Origin: Arthrobacter zhaoxinii
GTDB lineage: Bacteria; Actinomycetota; Actinomycetes; Actinomycetales; Micrococcaceae
Length of the DNA: 64,000 bases
Direction of reading: 5' to 3'
NCBI RefSeq assembly: GCF_024385505.1
Contig: NZ_JANFLT010000002.1
Location: forward strand, 372,001 to 436,000
Part shown: positions 44,047 through 51,995 of the stretch, piece by piece
Position numbering within the stretch: position 1 is the first letter of the stretch
Layout: each line of letters begins with the position of its first letter
Position numbers and translations under genes: made by a program
Notes under the pieces: model-generated
Told to the model about the DNA's origin: nothing
The model's input: only the letters and a program-made list of their open reading frames with translations
The model's database searches: none

Positions 44047-45351
44047 ATGACGACGAATGCTGTCCGCCTGTCGCCGAATGAGGAAGCCGTCGCTGCGATG
44101 CTGTCGGTGGAGCCCTACCTGATTGACGTTCTCCCTGCGGGCGAGGTCGTCCCGGGCATGGGCAAAGACACGATACTCGTCTCGGGGCCCCTGATGCGCT
44201 GGCAGGATTACACCGGATGCCAACGCTTCGCGGTTGTTGGCGCTGCATTATTTGAAGGTCTGGCCTCCTCTGAAGCAGAGGCGGATGCCCTGCTCCGTTC
44301 GGGCGCTATCCGGCTGGGCTCCTGTCACGACTACGGCAGCGTAGGTTCCCTCACCGGGGTCTGCACCGCTTCAATGCCGGTTCTTGTGGTGCAGGACCGG
44401 GTGTCGGGCAGAACGGCAACCTGCAGGATGAATGAAGGCCCGGGAACACAGGCACTGACATTCGGATCCCGCGGACCTGCAGTTAGTGCCAACCTTGCCG
44501 TCATCAGGGACCAGGTGGCTCCGTCCCTTGGCCGCATCCTTCGTGACGCGCCGTTGCCGCTCCTGCCGGTCATGGCTTCGGCCCTGTCCATGGGGGACGA
44601 ACTTCATGGAAGGTCAAAGGCTGCGGCGCTCCTGTTCCGGAATGCCATCCTCGAAGGCGTTGTGAACAGTCCCGAAACCTACCCGGACACCGCGGCATTG
44701 CTGGCCTACCTCGACACTGCGGTATTTCACTTCCTGCACGTCGCCATGGCGGCCGCGAAGCTGGTGGCTGACGCGGCGGAGGGGATTGCCGGCAGCTCGA
44801 TCGTCACGGCCATGGCAATGAACGAGAAGGAGTTTGGTGTTCGGATTTCCGGCGTTCCCGGGCAATGGTTCCGTGCACCGCTGCCCCCAGTCTCCGGGTT
44901 TCCCGGAAGGTTCATGGCACCTTGGACCTCCAACGACCTGGGGTATAGCGGAGGCGACAGCCTCATTCTGGAAACGCTCGGCTTGGGCGGCGCTGCCGCT
45001 GCCGCTGCCCCTTCGCTGAGCCCCGTCTCCGTTGGAACTCCCGCAGAGATGGCAGACCTGACTACGTCCCTCTTCAAGGTCGCGCTGACGGAGCATCCGA
45101 CGCTGCGGATACCAGCACTGGGCGGGCGAGGGATTCCGTACGGCTTGGACGTTGCGTCGATTGCCCAGCACCGACTCGTGCCACCGGTGCACCTTGGCGC
45201 AACGCTGCGCACCGGCGGCCTGGCCGGGGCCATCTTTTTCACCCCTCCGCTGCAACCGTTCAGCGAGGCCTACGAACACCTGCAGGCTTCTTTACTCGGC
45301 GTTTCACGTGAAACAACTGAAGCGGTCTCCGAAAGTAGATGCTTGATCTAA
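44047..45351 (+). CDS. DUF1116 protein (AllG/YlbE-like), orphan
   Basis: 434 residues of the DUF1116 family; AVRLSPNEEAVAAMLSVEPY and the GRTATCRMNEGPGTQ region fit, as does LPVMASALSMGDELHGRSKA. In E. coli a DUF1116 protein (YlbE, renamed AllG) works with AllF (FdrA) and AllH in an oxamate transcarbamylase. No partner genes are seen within the window, so its substrate here is open. ATG 44047 has GAGGG five bases upstream; the longer frame to 44011 is unlikely. The codons 45301-45315 form a perfect parS core and encode VSRET. It sits in an accessory block between cwlM and parB. Confidence 0.78.
   Translation: MTTNAVRLSPNEEAVAAMLSVEPYLIDVLPAGEVVPGMGKDTILVSGPLMRWQDYTGCQRFAVVGAALFEGLASSEAEADALLRSGAIRLGSCHDYGSVGSLTGVCTASMPVLVVQDRVSGRTATCRMNEGPGTQALTFGSRGPAVSANLAVIRDQVAPSLGRILRDAPLPLLPVMASALSMGDELHGRSKAAALLFRNAILEGVVNSPETYPDTAALLAYLDTAVFHFLHVAMAAAKLVADAAEGIAGSSIVTAMAMNEKEFGVRISGVPGQWFRAPLPPVSGFPGRFMAPWTSNDLGYSGGDSLILETLGLGGAAAAAAPSLSPVSVGTPAEMADLTTSLFKVALTEHPTLRIPALGGRGIPYGLDVASIAQHRLVPPVHLGATLRTGGLAGAIFFTPPLQPFSEAYEHLQASLLGVSRETTEAVSESRCLI
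45301..45314. other. parS site 1 (inside the DUF1116 gene)
   Basis: Perfect 14-bp palindrome GTTTCACGTGAAAC, the core of the ParB-binding parS sequence. It is in frame and encodes VSRET near the C-terminus of the DUF1116 protein. It is the outermost parS in the window, 11.6 kb from the dnaA start. Confidence 0.95.
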
Positions 45352-45364
45352 GTCTTTAAAATCA

Positions 45365-45380
45365 AACAATTGCAATTGTT
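45365..45380. repeat. Perfect 16-bp AT-rich palindrome between convergent genes
   Basis: AACAATTGCAATTGTT is its own reverse complement. It overlaps the stop codon of the 45379-45945 regulator gene and lies 14 nt after the DUF1116 stop. It could be a weak terminator (TTTGATTTT follows on the minus strand) or a protein-binding site. Confidence 0.75.
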
Positions 45381-45945
45381 AGTCCGTGTTTTGCGCAGCT
45401 GGAGTCTCGGGTTCCGGTCCGGTGCCGGCGTCGGGGTGGATGGCCAGAAAAAGGGAATAGGGGGTACCGCCGTCCGCAGCTTCCTCCGCTTCGGCTTCGT
45501 CTAGCAAATCCTGGACGCGTTCCAGCAGCCTCGCATACCCGTCTTCCGTCAGGCGGATGCCCAGCCGGGAAATCGCGACCTGCTCTGATGCGGGTACTTG
45601 CCCGACCTCGGACATAAATGCACCGATCATGGCGCCCCGCAAACGCAGGTCCCGGCCGTCCAGATTCAGTTGCCATGATTTTCCCGTCGCACGGTATGGG
45701 ATTTCGAATGCGCCACTGGGGCCGGACCGGGCCTCCTGCGGTTCCAGGAAACCCGCCGCAACAAGTTTTCGCACGTGATAAAGCACTGTCGCCGGGTTGG
45801 CCGCGAGCTTGGTCGCGATTTCCTTGTTGGTTAGCTGCTCTTTGAGGCAGAGACGCAGGATCCGGATCCGCACCGCCGAAGCAAGGGCTTTTGCCTCATC
45901 CTCACTTGCTGACCGCCGGGGGGTCTGCCCGCTCTCCTTTGGCAT
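45379..45945 (-). CDS. ArsR-like winged-helix transcriptional regulator
   Basis: A 188-residue regulator. Residues about 15-75 form a winged helix (ASAVRIRILRLCLKEQLTNKEIATKL, then NPATVLYHVRKLVAAGFLEP). The rest is a helical ligand or dimer domain with an acidic Ala/Glu-rich tail. ATG 45945 is probably leaderless: TAGTCT (-10-like, 45957-45952) lies six bases before it. It is divergent from an MFS transporter gene 59 bp away and probably controls it through TTGACAAACATCAA. Inducer unknown. Confidence 0.9.
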   Translation of the reverse strand: MPKESGQTPRRSASEDEAKALASAVRIRILRLCLKEQLTNKEIATKLAANPATVLYHVRKLVAAGFLEPQEARSGPSGAFEIPYRATGKSWQLNLDGRDLRLRGAMIGAFMSEVGQVPASEQVAISRLGIRLTEDGYARLLERVQDLLDEAEAEEAADGGTPYSLFLAIHPDAGTGPEPETPAAQNTD

Positions 45946-45968
45946 GCCTGCAGACTACCAGAGGTCTA

Positions 45969-45989
45969 TTGACAAACATCAATCGATTG
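45969..45989. promoter_or_regulatory. Candidate operator between the regulator and MFS genes
   Basis: TTGACAAACATCAA (45969-45982) is an inverted repeat TTGA-N6-TCAA of the kind bound by ArsR-type regulators, and CAATCGATTG (45980-45989) is an overlapping perfect 10-bp palindrome. Both sit in the 59-bp divergent promoter region, between the -35 and -10 of the regulator gene. Confidence 0.6.
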
Positions 45990-46004
45990 GCGAGAGTCAA
46001 CCGC

Positions 46005-47282
46005 ATGACGACTGAAGATGGTGCCGGCAGCAAGGCCAACGGTGGGGTCCTCAAGGATCATGACTTCCGTTTCCTTTTCTATTCCACCTCGCTGAGCCAG
46101 TTAGGGCAGCAGATCTCAGGCCTCGCCCTGCCGCTGGTGGCCGTGGTGACCCTCGCTGCCAGTGAATTCGAAGTCGGAATGCTGTCCGCAATGAGCACCG
46201 TCGCTTTCCTGCTGATCGGATTGCCTGCCGGCGTCTGGGTTGACCGGCTTCGGTACCGCCACATACTTATCTCATCGGATGTCATCCGAGCGGCCGTACT
46301 GCTGACCGTTCCCGCTGCTTGGTGGATGGGAGTCCTGACGGTCTGGCAGCTCTACGCGGTAGCGCTGGTCATGGGCGTCTTCAGCGTCTTCTTCGACGTG
46401 GCCTACCAGAGTTACCTCCCACGGCTTATCGGGCGCGGCCAGCTGGTCGAAGGAAATGCCAAACTGGAGACAGTCCATTCTGTGGCGCAACTTGGTGGCC
46501 CCGTTGCTGCCGGGCAACTCATTGCCTGGCTCACGGCACCTGTGGCGCTGGCCCTGGATGTCGTCGCCATGGGCCTGTCTGCTCTGTTCATTGGACGCAT
46601 GCGGTACCGGCAGTCCAAACCGGTGCCCCTCCCAGGATCACGGCTCACTGCCGATATTGCGGAGGGCCTTCGGTTTGTTCTGGGCAATCCGCTGCTCCGC
46701 GTCATCGCCGGGTCAACAGCGTTGTTCAACCTTGCCTTCTCGGCCTACACGGCCATGCTGGTGTTCTTCCTGCCCCGTGAACTCGGGCTGGGTGCACACG
46801 AGGTCGGCATCGTCTTCTCGGTCCTGGGTGTCGGCGGCCTAGCCGGCGCCCTGGCAACGCGCCGGGTGACCCTGTGGCTGGGTGAGGGAAGGACAATCTG
46901 GCTCTCCATGGCTCTGACAGCGCCGTTTGCCCTCCTTCTTCCGGCGGCTCAGGATGGATGGTCAGTCTGGCTTGGCGCCGCCGGGCTGGGCCTAGTCAGC
47001 TTCGGAGTAGTTATCTACAACGTTACGCAGGTGAGTTTTCGCCAGCGGGTGACCCCGGACCGCCTGCTGGGGCGCATGAATGCCACGATGCGCTTCCTGG
47101 TGTGGGGAACCCAGCCCGTCGGGGCCTTGCTCGGAGGCGTGCTGGGGCAGTTCTACGGTGCGGAGGCTGCGCTCTGGATCGCGGGTACTGCGGCCTGCGC
47201 AGCGTTCCTGCCGGTCGCGCTGTCCCCCTTGCGGAAAATGCGGCAGTTGCCGGACGCTTCGCCTGCGTCCCTTCCTTCGTAG
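46005..47282 (+). CDS. MFS efflux transporter
   Basis: A 425-residue major-facilitator protein with about 12 membrane segments, similar to enterobactin/macrolide-efflux type exporters (MFS_3). FLFYSTSLSQLGQQISGLALPL at the N-terminus and GLPAGVWVDRLRYRHILISSD in the first loop are typical. ATG 46005 was chosen; the open frame extends 38 codons upstream through the operator and into the regulator gene, which is not credible. Divergent from the ArsR-like gene, which probably represses it. Substrate unknown. Confidence 0.9.
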   Translation: MTTEDGAGSKANGGVLKDHDFRFLFYSTSLSQLGQQISGLALPLVAVVTLAASEFEVGMLSAMSTVAFLLIGLPAGVWVDRLRYRHILISSDVIRAAVLLTVPAAWWMGVLTVWQLYAVALVMGVFSVFFDVAYQSYLPRLIGRGQLVEGNAKLETVHSVAQLGGPVAAGQLIAWLTAPVALALDVVAMGLSALFIGRMRYRQSKPVPLPGSRLTADIAEGLRFVLGNPLLRVIAGSTALFNLAFSAYTAMLVFFLPRELGLGAHEVGIVFSVLGVGGLAGALATRRVTLWLGEGRTIWLSMALTAPFALLLPAAQDGWSVWLGAAGLGLVSFGVVIYNVTQVSFRQRVTPDRLLGRMNATMRFLVWGTQPVGALLGGVLGQFYGAEAALWIAGTAACAAFLPVALSPLRKMRQLPDASPASLPS

Positions 47283-47339
47283 TATTTGGCATCGGCTCCG
47301 CGCTGCCGATTGCCGTATGCCGGCGCACTGGTCCCACAG

Positions 47340-47356
47340 GGAGAACTCGTTTCTCC
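47340..47356 (+). terminator. Weak hairpin after the MFS gene
   Basis: GGAGAA and TTCTCC pair around CTCGT, 57 nt after the MFS stop, and are followed by TTGA. It is a modest terminator candidate and marks the beginning of the non-coding region. Confidence 0.35.
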
Positions 47357-47522
47357 TTGAGACCCGGGAAGTTGAAGGCCGGTTGCGACCGAGTTCCCGA
47401 AGCAGGAGCCTGAGCGCCGGTGCTTCCCGGTTACGCCCCGGGGCTCTGCCCCCCCTACCAAACAGAGGTGCGCAGGAAGCGCCGGGAGTAGGTACGGGCT
47501 GCTGCAGGAAGCGTGCTGGCGT

Positions 47523-47540
47523 CCTGTCCTATCGGACAGG
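47523..47540. repeat. Hairpin-forming inverted repeat with a nearby extra copy
   Basis: CCTGTCC and GGACAGG form a 7-bp stem around a 4-nt loop, and another GTCCTGTCC occurs about 30 bp downstream (47550-47558). Function unknown. Confidence 0.5.
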
Positions 47541-48430
47541 CCCTCAGGTTGTCCTGTCCCTGCGGCAGCCGGAGGCGGCCGGAAGCGGCCGGCAACGGGC
47601 GTACATGTGTACAGGTACAGCCGGTGCGGGGCACTGCCGCCGCATCCACCCCTTCCCTTCGCCGGGAGGCGCTCAGCCGGCGTGACGTGGGGGGGGGCGG
47701 ACAAATACGGAATCCAGCCCCCTCGTCCTTCGCGGTGAGGTTCCCCATCCTTCCCTCTTGGGCGGAACTACGCAGACCGACGGCAGCTCTGCTGCGATGC
47801 TCTGGAGTGACACCTCCGAAACCTTCCTCGCGGAGCCGTGGACGATGCAGCTGGACCGCTGGGCGCTGACAGGGCAGCTGGGGATTCGTTCAGTGCTTGG
47901 TTCGGGCGGGGAGGCCGATCCCTATCGATCCACTGGTTCTGGGCTGCTGCACCCGCAGCGCAGCTTTCCCGCAGCCCTGCCTACCGAAACTGAGCCACCC
48001 GCGCGGCAAGTGGTCGCTTTCGGCGAGCGAACGGCCAATGCATTCCACAACAACACCCGGCGGTAAGCACGACTGGCACCACCAGGGGCTTGCCCCCGTG
48101 CATTTATTCCAGTCCTGCAACTCGACCCTTGGAAGCCGTGAGCCCGGTCAGATGACGAACCTGGGGAAGTTGGCCCGATTGCACCGATGCCGCGATCCGC
48201 TCCTGGTGGCTATGGCACCGGTTGCCTGACCATGTGCTGACGACCTTGGCAGATGACGACAATTAAACTGCCAGATCGCGCGGTCGCACACCAGAGGACA
48301 GCGGCCCGCCATCTGCAGGATCCGCAGTATCCATTGGAGATCGCGGCAATAGGATCCTGTGGTTCGGCTAGGGTGCTCCAAAGCTCCTACGCTGCTTCTC
48401 TAGTGCTGCACCAGTAGTGAACATCACTGC

Positions 48431-48444
48431 GTTTCACGTGAAAC
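48431..48444. other. parS site 2
   Basis: Perfect GTTTCACGTGAAAC core in non-coding DNA, followed by A so that 15 of 16 consensus positions match. Confidence 0.95.
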
Positions 48445-48757
48445 AGTGAGTTTCAGGGCGTCGCTTCGCACAGAGCGGTGACCGGTATCTTACGGTGTTT
48501 GCCATCAGGGATCATGTTCTCAGAATTGCTCCGCGCTTGATGCCAGTGACCGGACGGCTCGTTTAGCTCGACGTTGAACGCCGGCGATCATCTTGAGCGC
48601 CGCGGCAGTAGGCGGCCACCACACACACAATAGGTGGGCGGATCATGTCACGAGTGGCTAGCTTTCGCTCACTCAAGCGGATGTGTTAGCTACCTCCCGT
48701 GCGCGTATCCATAGTCTTTCCGCCCTTCAAGCATGGGATCCCGCACAATTTGACGCC

Positions 48758-48771
48758 GTTTCACGTGAAAC
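48758..48771. other. parS site 3
   Basis: Perfect GTTTCACGTGAAAC core, 327 bp from site 2, in non-coding DNA. Confidence 0.95.
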
Positions 48772-49256
48772 ACGCGTACCGGGACCAGCTCCAGGAACCG
48801 TCGGAACGCGCGCACCTCCACCACTTCGCTCGAGGAGCCACCCGTCCTACATCAGTTCGATCCTTGGGCAAGCCACACGTGAGTTCAGCTCCGCACCGGC
48901 CACCAACGATGCTGCTTCCAGGCAAGAGTAAGCTACCGAGCTTCACGATGACGCAGTCCGCACACTGGGTCGGGAGATGCTCTTGACCAAGATCAGTTGC
49001 GCATGCCCACTCTGCGGTTGTGACGCTTGAAAAGAACCAGTGTGCACGGCCCTCCGGAGGACCTCTTCCGTTTTAGCGGAGCTCAGATAGCACCCGTCCG
49101 AGCGATGTTGTTGTCGTCGTTGAGAGCCCACACAGGCGGGCGCCTATCCGAGTATGTTCCAGGAGCTATAAGGCTAATGCGGCGCGGCAGTTGGAACGGA
49201 CAGGCCAGGGCATGACAACGGTCCAGTGGGGCGCGGGTACGGATCGAAAGGGGGCA

Positions 49257-49270
49257 GTTTCACGTGAAAC
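49257..49270. other. parS site 4
   Basis: Perfect GTTTCACGTGAAAC core, 499 bp from site 3, in non-coding DNA. Confidence 0.95.
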
Positions 49271-49626
49271 ATTGCAGCACTGCACTGGCACCCCGATACC
49301 CTCGGGCCCGCGCGAATCTAGACCAAGTTCCCCAGGCCGGAGCCATCCTCAGACCGCCGGGGGTAGTACGTCCTGGCACCTACTAACACGGATGGGAGAT
49401 CCCGCTGCTTGCGAGCAGACCACACGGCCGTATATCAGGAAGGGGCCATTCGGATAGCCCGCCGAATACTGGCGCGCCTCACCGCGGAAGTCATCTGGCA
49501 GGCTTACCCCGGAGAAGCAACCAGCAACCGGACAGTACTCGGCGCTGCTTTTCCCATGTTCCGCGTATCCAATGCAATAGCTCTCCTAGCCGACAGCAGC
49601 ATTTTGGTTCGCATTGGCCGGCCCTC

Positions 49627-49640
49627 GTTTCACGTGAAAC
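49627..49640. other. parS site 5
   Basis: Perfect 14-bp core; the flanks extend the palindrome to CGTTTCACGTGAAACG. 370 bp from site 4. Confidence 0.95.
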
Positions 49641-49983
49641 GATGCATCATCTCCGACCCCGAGAGACCATTAAAGAGGGAAGAACCAACGTGCGCAACCT
49701 TGAGGCATAGACTCGGGAGTATAAACAATGGTTTACTGTCGAGTTTATCCGGAAAGATGACAGGGCGCGATTGCACGGAACCAGGCCAGCACACCGTGGC
49801 TTGCAGGGCAGGACACGAGCTGCACAGCGGCAGCATGGAACAGACCGCCTATTAGATATGTGTGGAGGGCGTGCCTGACGGAGTGCCCATAAACCGCGGG
49901 CCTATCGCCACCAAGTTTAAAGTCGCATCCCGGAAAAGCCTGTTGCCTGGCTCGTCCTGGCGCTAATGGAGCAGCAGTCTCGC

Positions 49984-49999
49984 TGTTTCACGTGAAACA
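49984..49999. other. parS site 6 (full 16-bp consensus)
   Basis: TGTTTCACGTGAAACA, the complete 16-bp parS consensus, 358 bp from site 5 and about 390 bp after the parB stop. Confidence 0.97.
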
Positions 50000-50390
50000 A
50001 GGCGGTCGTGCTAATCGATTTAGGGGTGCCGGCACGTACTCCCCACGGAGGGCAAACACCTGCAACCTCTGTTGCGGGCTGGCCCGCGATCGGCCAACCT
50101 TCGCTTTACGACCGCATAGCCTGCGCGCCTAGCCGTCCTGAACGAGGTGTACCCAACCAAATGGACGTGCATACCGATGCGGATACGGAATAAATGATTC
50201 TCTCGGGATCGCAGCCACCGTCTGGATTCCAATGGCAACACTGCCGGACAAGGGCTGCGACGGGGAACGCGGGGGCGAGGGAGACGCTGACTGCAGTAGA
50301 AGCATCACGGGACAAGTCCTTACCGCCACAGATCGAACTCCGGGCACACAGGTACGACCGGTTAAACGCTCGTAATGCTCTGCGGGGCCG

Positions 50391-51890
50391 CTACTCGCTG
50401 GGAGCGGCAAGAACTCCCATGATCCGGTTCAGGTCATCGACACTGGCGAATTCGATGCTGACCTTGCCCTTACGTGCTCCGAGAGTGATCTTGACATTGG
50501 TATCAAGGCGGTCGGAGAGCGACGTTGCCAGGTAGTCGAGGCGTTCGTGACGTGCGCCGACTTTCGGTTTGGACGACTTTGCCGGCTTCCGAAGCCCGTC
50601 GGCAAGAGAGACGATTTCCTCGGTGGCCCGGACAGAGAGGCCCTCTGCCACAATTTTCTGTGCCAGCTTCTCCATCTCAGCGGGATCCCCCAGGCCCAGC
50701 AGGGCGCGCGCATGTCCTGCGGACACGACCCCTGCAGCAAGACGCCTCTGCACCAGCGGGGGAAGCTTCATCAACCTGAGGGTGTTGGTTACCTGGGGCC
50801 GCGACCTTCCGATGCGGTCCGCTAGCTCCTCGTGCGAGCATTCAAAATCGTCCAGGAGCTGCTGGTACGCCGCTGCTTCTTCAAGGGGGTTCAGCTGGCT
50901 CCGGTGCAGGTTCTCCAGCAGTGCATCACGGAGGAGGTCAACATCCTGGGTTGATCGGATGATCGCCGGCACAAAGTCCAGCCCGGCCTCCCGCGATGCC
51001 CGCCAGCGCCGTTCACCCATAACCAGTTCATAGGGGTGTTCTGCATCGTCTTCAGGAGAAGGGCGGACAACGATGGGCTGCAGCACGCCGATTTCACGAA
51101 TGGAATGCACCAGCTCGGCCATGTCATCTTCGTCGAAGACTGAACGTGGCTGCTTGCGGTTCGGGTGGATGGAATCAATCGGCAGTTCCGCAAAGATTGC
51201 CCCGGGAACCTGAACTAGCCCCGTGCCGCCGTCATCCGAACGCGATGTTTCACGGGAAACATCTGCGGCCTGCTTCCGGCCGGCGTCATCCGTGGGCTGC
51301 CCGGCGACCTCCTGGGGATCGGATCGATCCGCGGCGGCCATCGGTTCGACGGCGGCTGCCGGGTCCTTGCTGCCGTTTGTAGACGCAGTCGCTGCGTCCG
51401 GCGCGCTCTTGTTCTCTGTCACTTCCGGAGCAGTGGCGGTGTCTTCGGCAGCACGTCCTGCAGTAGTACTTCCAGCGGCCTTCTCAGCCCGTTTGGGCGC
51501 CTGGTTTCCCGTTGCCGGGGAGGGCTCGCCTGTAGAGCCGGACGAAGCCAGGGTAGCCGGCTGAACGGCCTCGGGGGCAGCAGCAGCGCTGACCTCAGGG
51601 AGCTCTGCATCCTTAGCAGCGTCGTCCTGGGCAGACGACCGCGCGGTGGAGCTACGGGTGGTGGACTTCTTTGCAGGTCCGCGCAGGGCTTCCTTATTAA
51701 TCCCCGCGCCCCGACGGGGACCGGACCCGGAGGCAGAGGCACGGGGCTCGTCCGCTGCAGCGAAAAACAAATCAACCGGACGGCCGGAAGCAACGTTTGC
51801 CTGGCTCGGAGTTTCAGTCTCCGCAGGCTCCGCGCTGCTGGGAATCAATGCACCCAGACCGCGGCCTAAACCGCGACGCTTCTCGGCCAT
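50391..51890 (-). CDS. parB: Chromosome partitioning protein ParB
   Basis: Binds parS and spreads to build the partition complex near the origin. 499 residues, long for the family because of an Ala/Ser/Glu-rich N-terminal extension of about 225 residues. The core starts at [20 protein letters not shown], with the CTPase motif GERRWRA near 300 and a helix-turn-helix ([20 protein letters not shown]) near 360. The C-terminus is a dimerisation domain. The extreme N-terminus [17 protein letters not shown] is the ParA-contacting peptide. ATG 51890 has AAGGA upstream. A one-mismatch parS lies inside the gene. Confidence 0.97.
   Translation of the reverse strand: MAEKRRGLGRGLGALIPSSAEPAETETPSQANVASGRPVDLFFAAADEPRASASGSGPRRGAGINKEALRGPAKKSTTRSSTARSSAQDDAAKDAELPEVSAAAAPEAVQPATLASSGSTGEPSPATGNQAPKRAEKAAGSTTAGRAAEDTATAPEVTENKSAPDAATASTNGSKDPAAAVEPMAAADRSDPQEVAGQPTDDAGRKQAADVSRETSRSDDGGTGLVQVPGAIFAELPIDSIHPNRKQPRSVFDEDDMAELVHSIREIGVLQPIVVRPSPEDDAEHPYELVMGERRWRASREAGLDFVPAIIRSTQDVDLLRDALLENLHRSQLNPLEEAAAYQQLLDDFECSHEELADRIGRSRPQVTNTLRLMKLPPLVQRRLAAGVVSAGHARALLGLGDPAEMEKLAQKIVAEGLSVRATEEIVSLADGLRKPAKSSKPKVGARHERLDYLATSLSDRLDTNVKITLGARKGKVSIEFASVDDLNRIMGVLAAPSE
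51246..51261. other. parS-like site 7 (one mismatch, inside parB)
   Basis: TGTTTCACGGGAAACA differs from the consensus at one central position. On the parB strand it encodes VSRET in the disordered N-terminal extension. Confidence 0.7.
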
Positions 51891-51995
51891 GGGTAAGTCC
51901 TTCCCTTATGCACGCCTATCAAGCGGCACGGATTGATTGTGAGAGTATTCTACGGCGAGGCGACGGACTGGCGTCCGAACCGCGCCGGGGTGTCC

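Larger units (their letters stand above)
47283..50390. other. Non-coding parS-bearing region of about 3.1 kb
   Basis: No reading frame here has a recognisable family, a good ribosome-binding site and a sensible codon pattern; the open frames are short and overlap on several strands. Five perfect parS cores lie within it (48431, 48758, 49257, 49627, 49985), 327-499 bp apart. Other marks are a hairpin CCTGTCC/GGACAGG at 47523-47540 and a run of about nine G at 47689-47697. Composition looks less GC-rich than the flanking genes. It is by far the longest gene-free stretch in the window. Confidence 0.75.

Noticed and set aside
43603-44223. 206-codon minus-strand frame presented as one gene
   Set aside because: Its first part is antisense to the DUF1116 gene; only the part from 43989 on has methyltransferase sense, and that is frameshifted and deleted. 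Listed as a pseudogene instead.
47758-48066. 102-codon plus-strand frame in the parS desert
   Set aside because: No recognisable family, no ribosome-binding site and competing frames on the other strand; not convincing as a gene.
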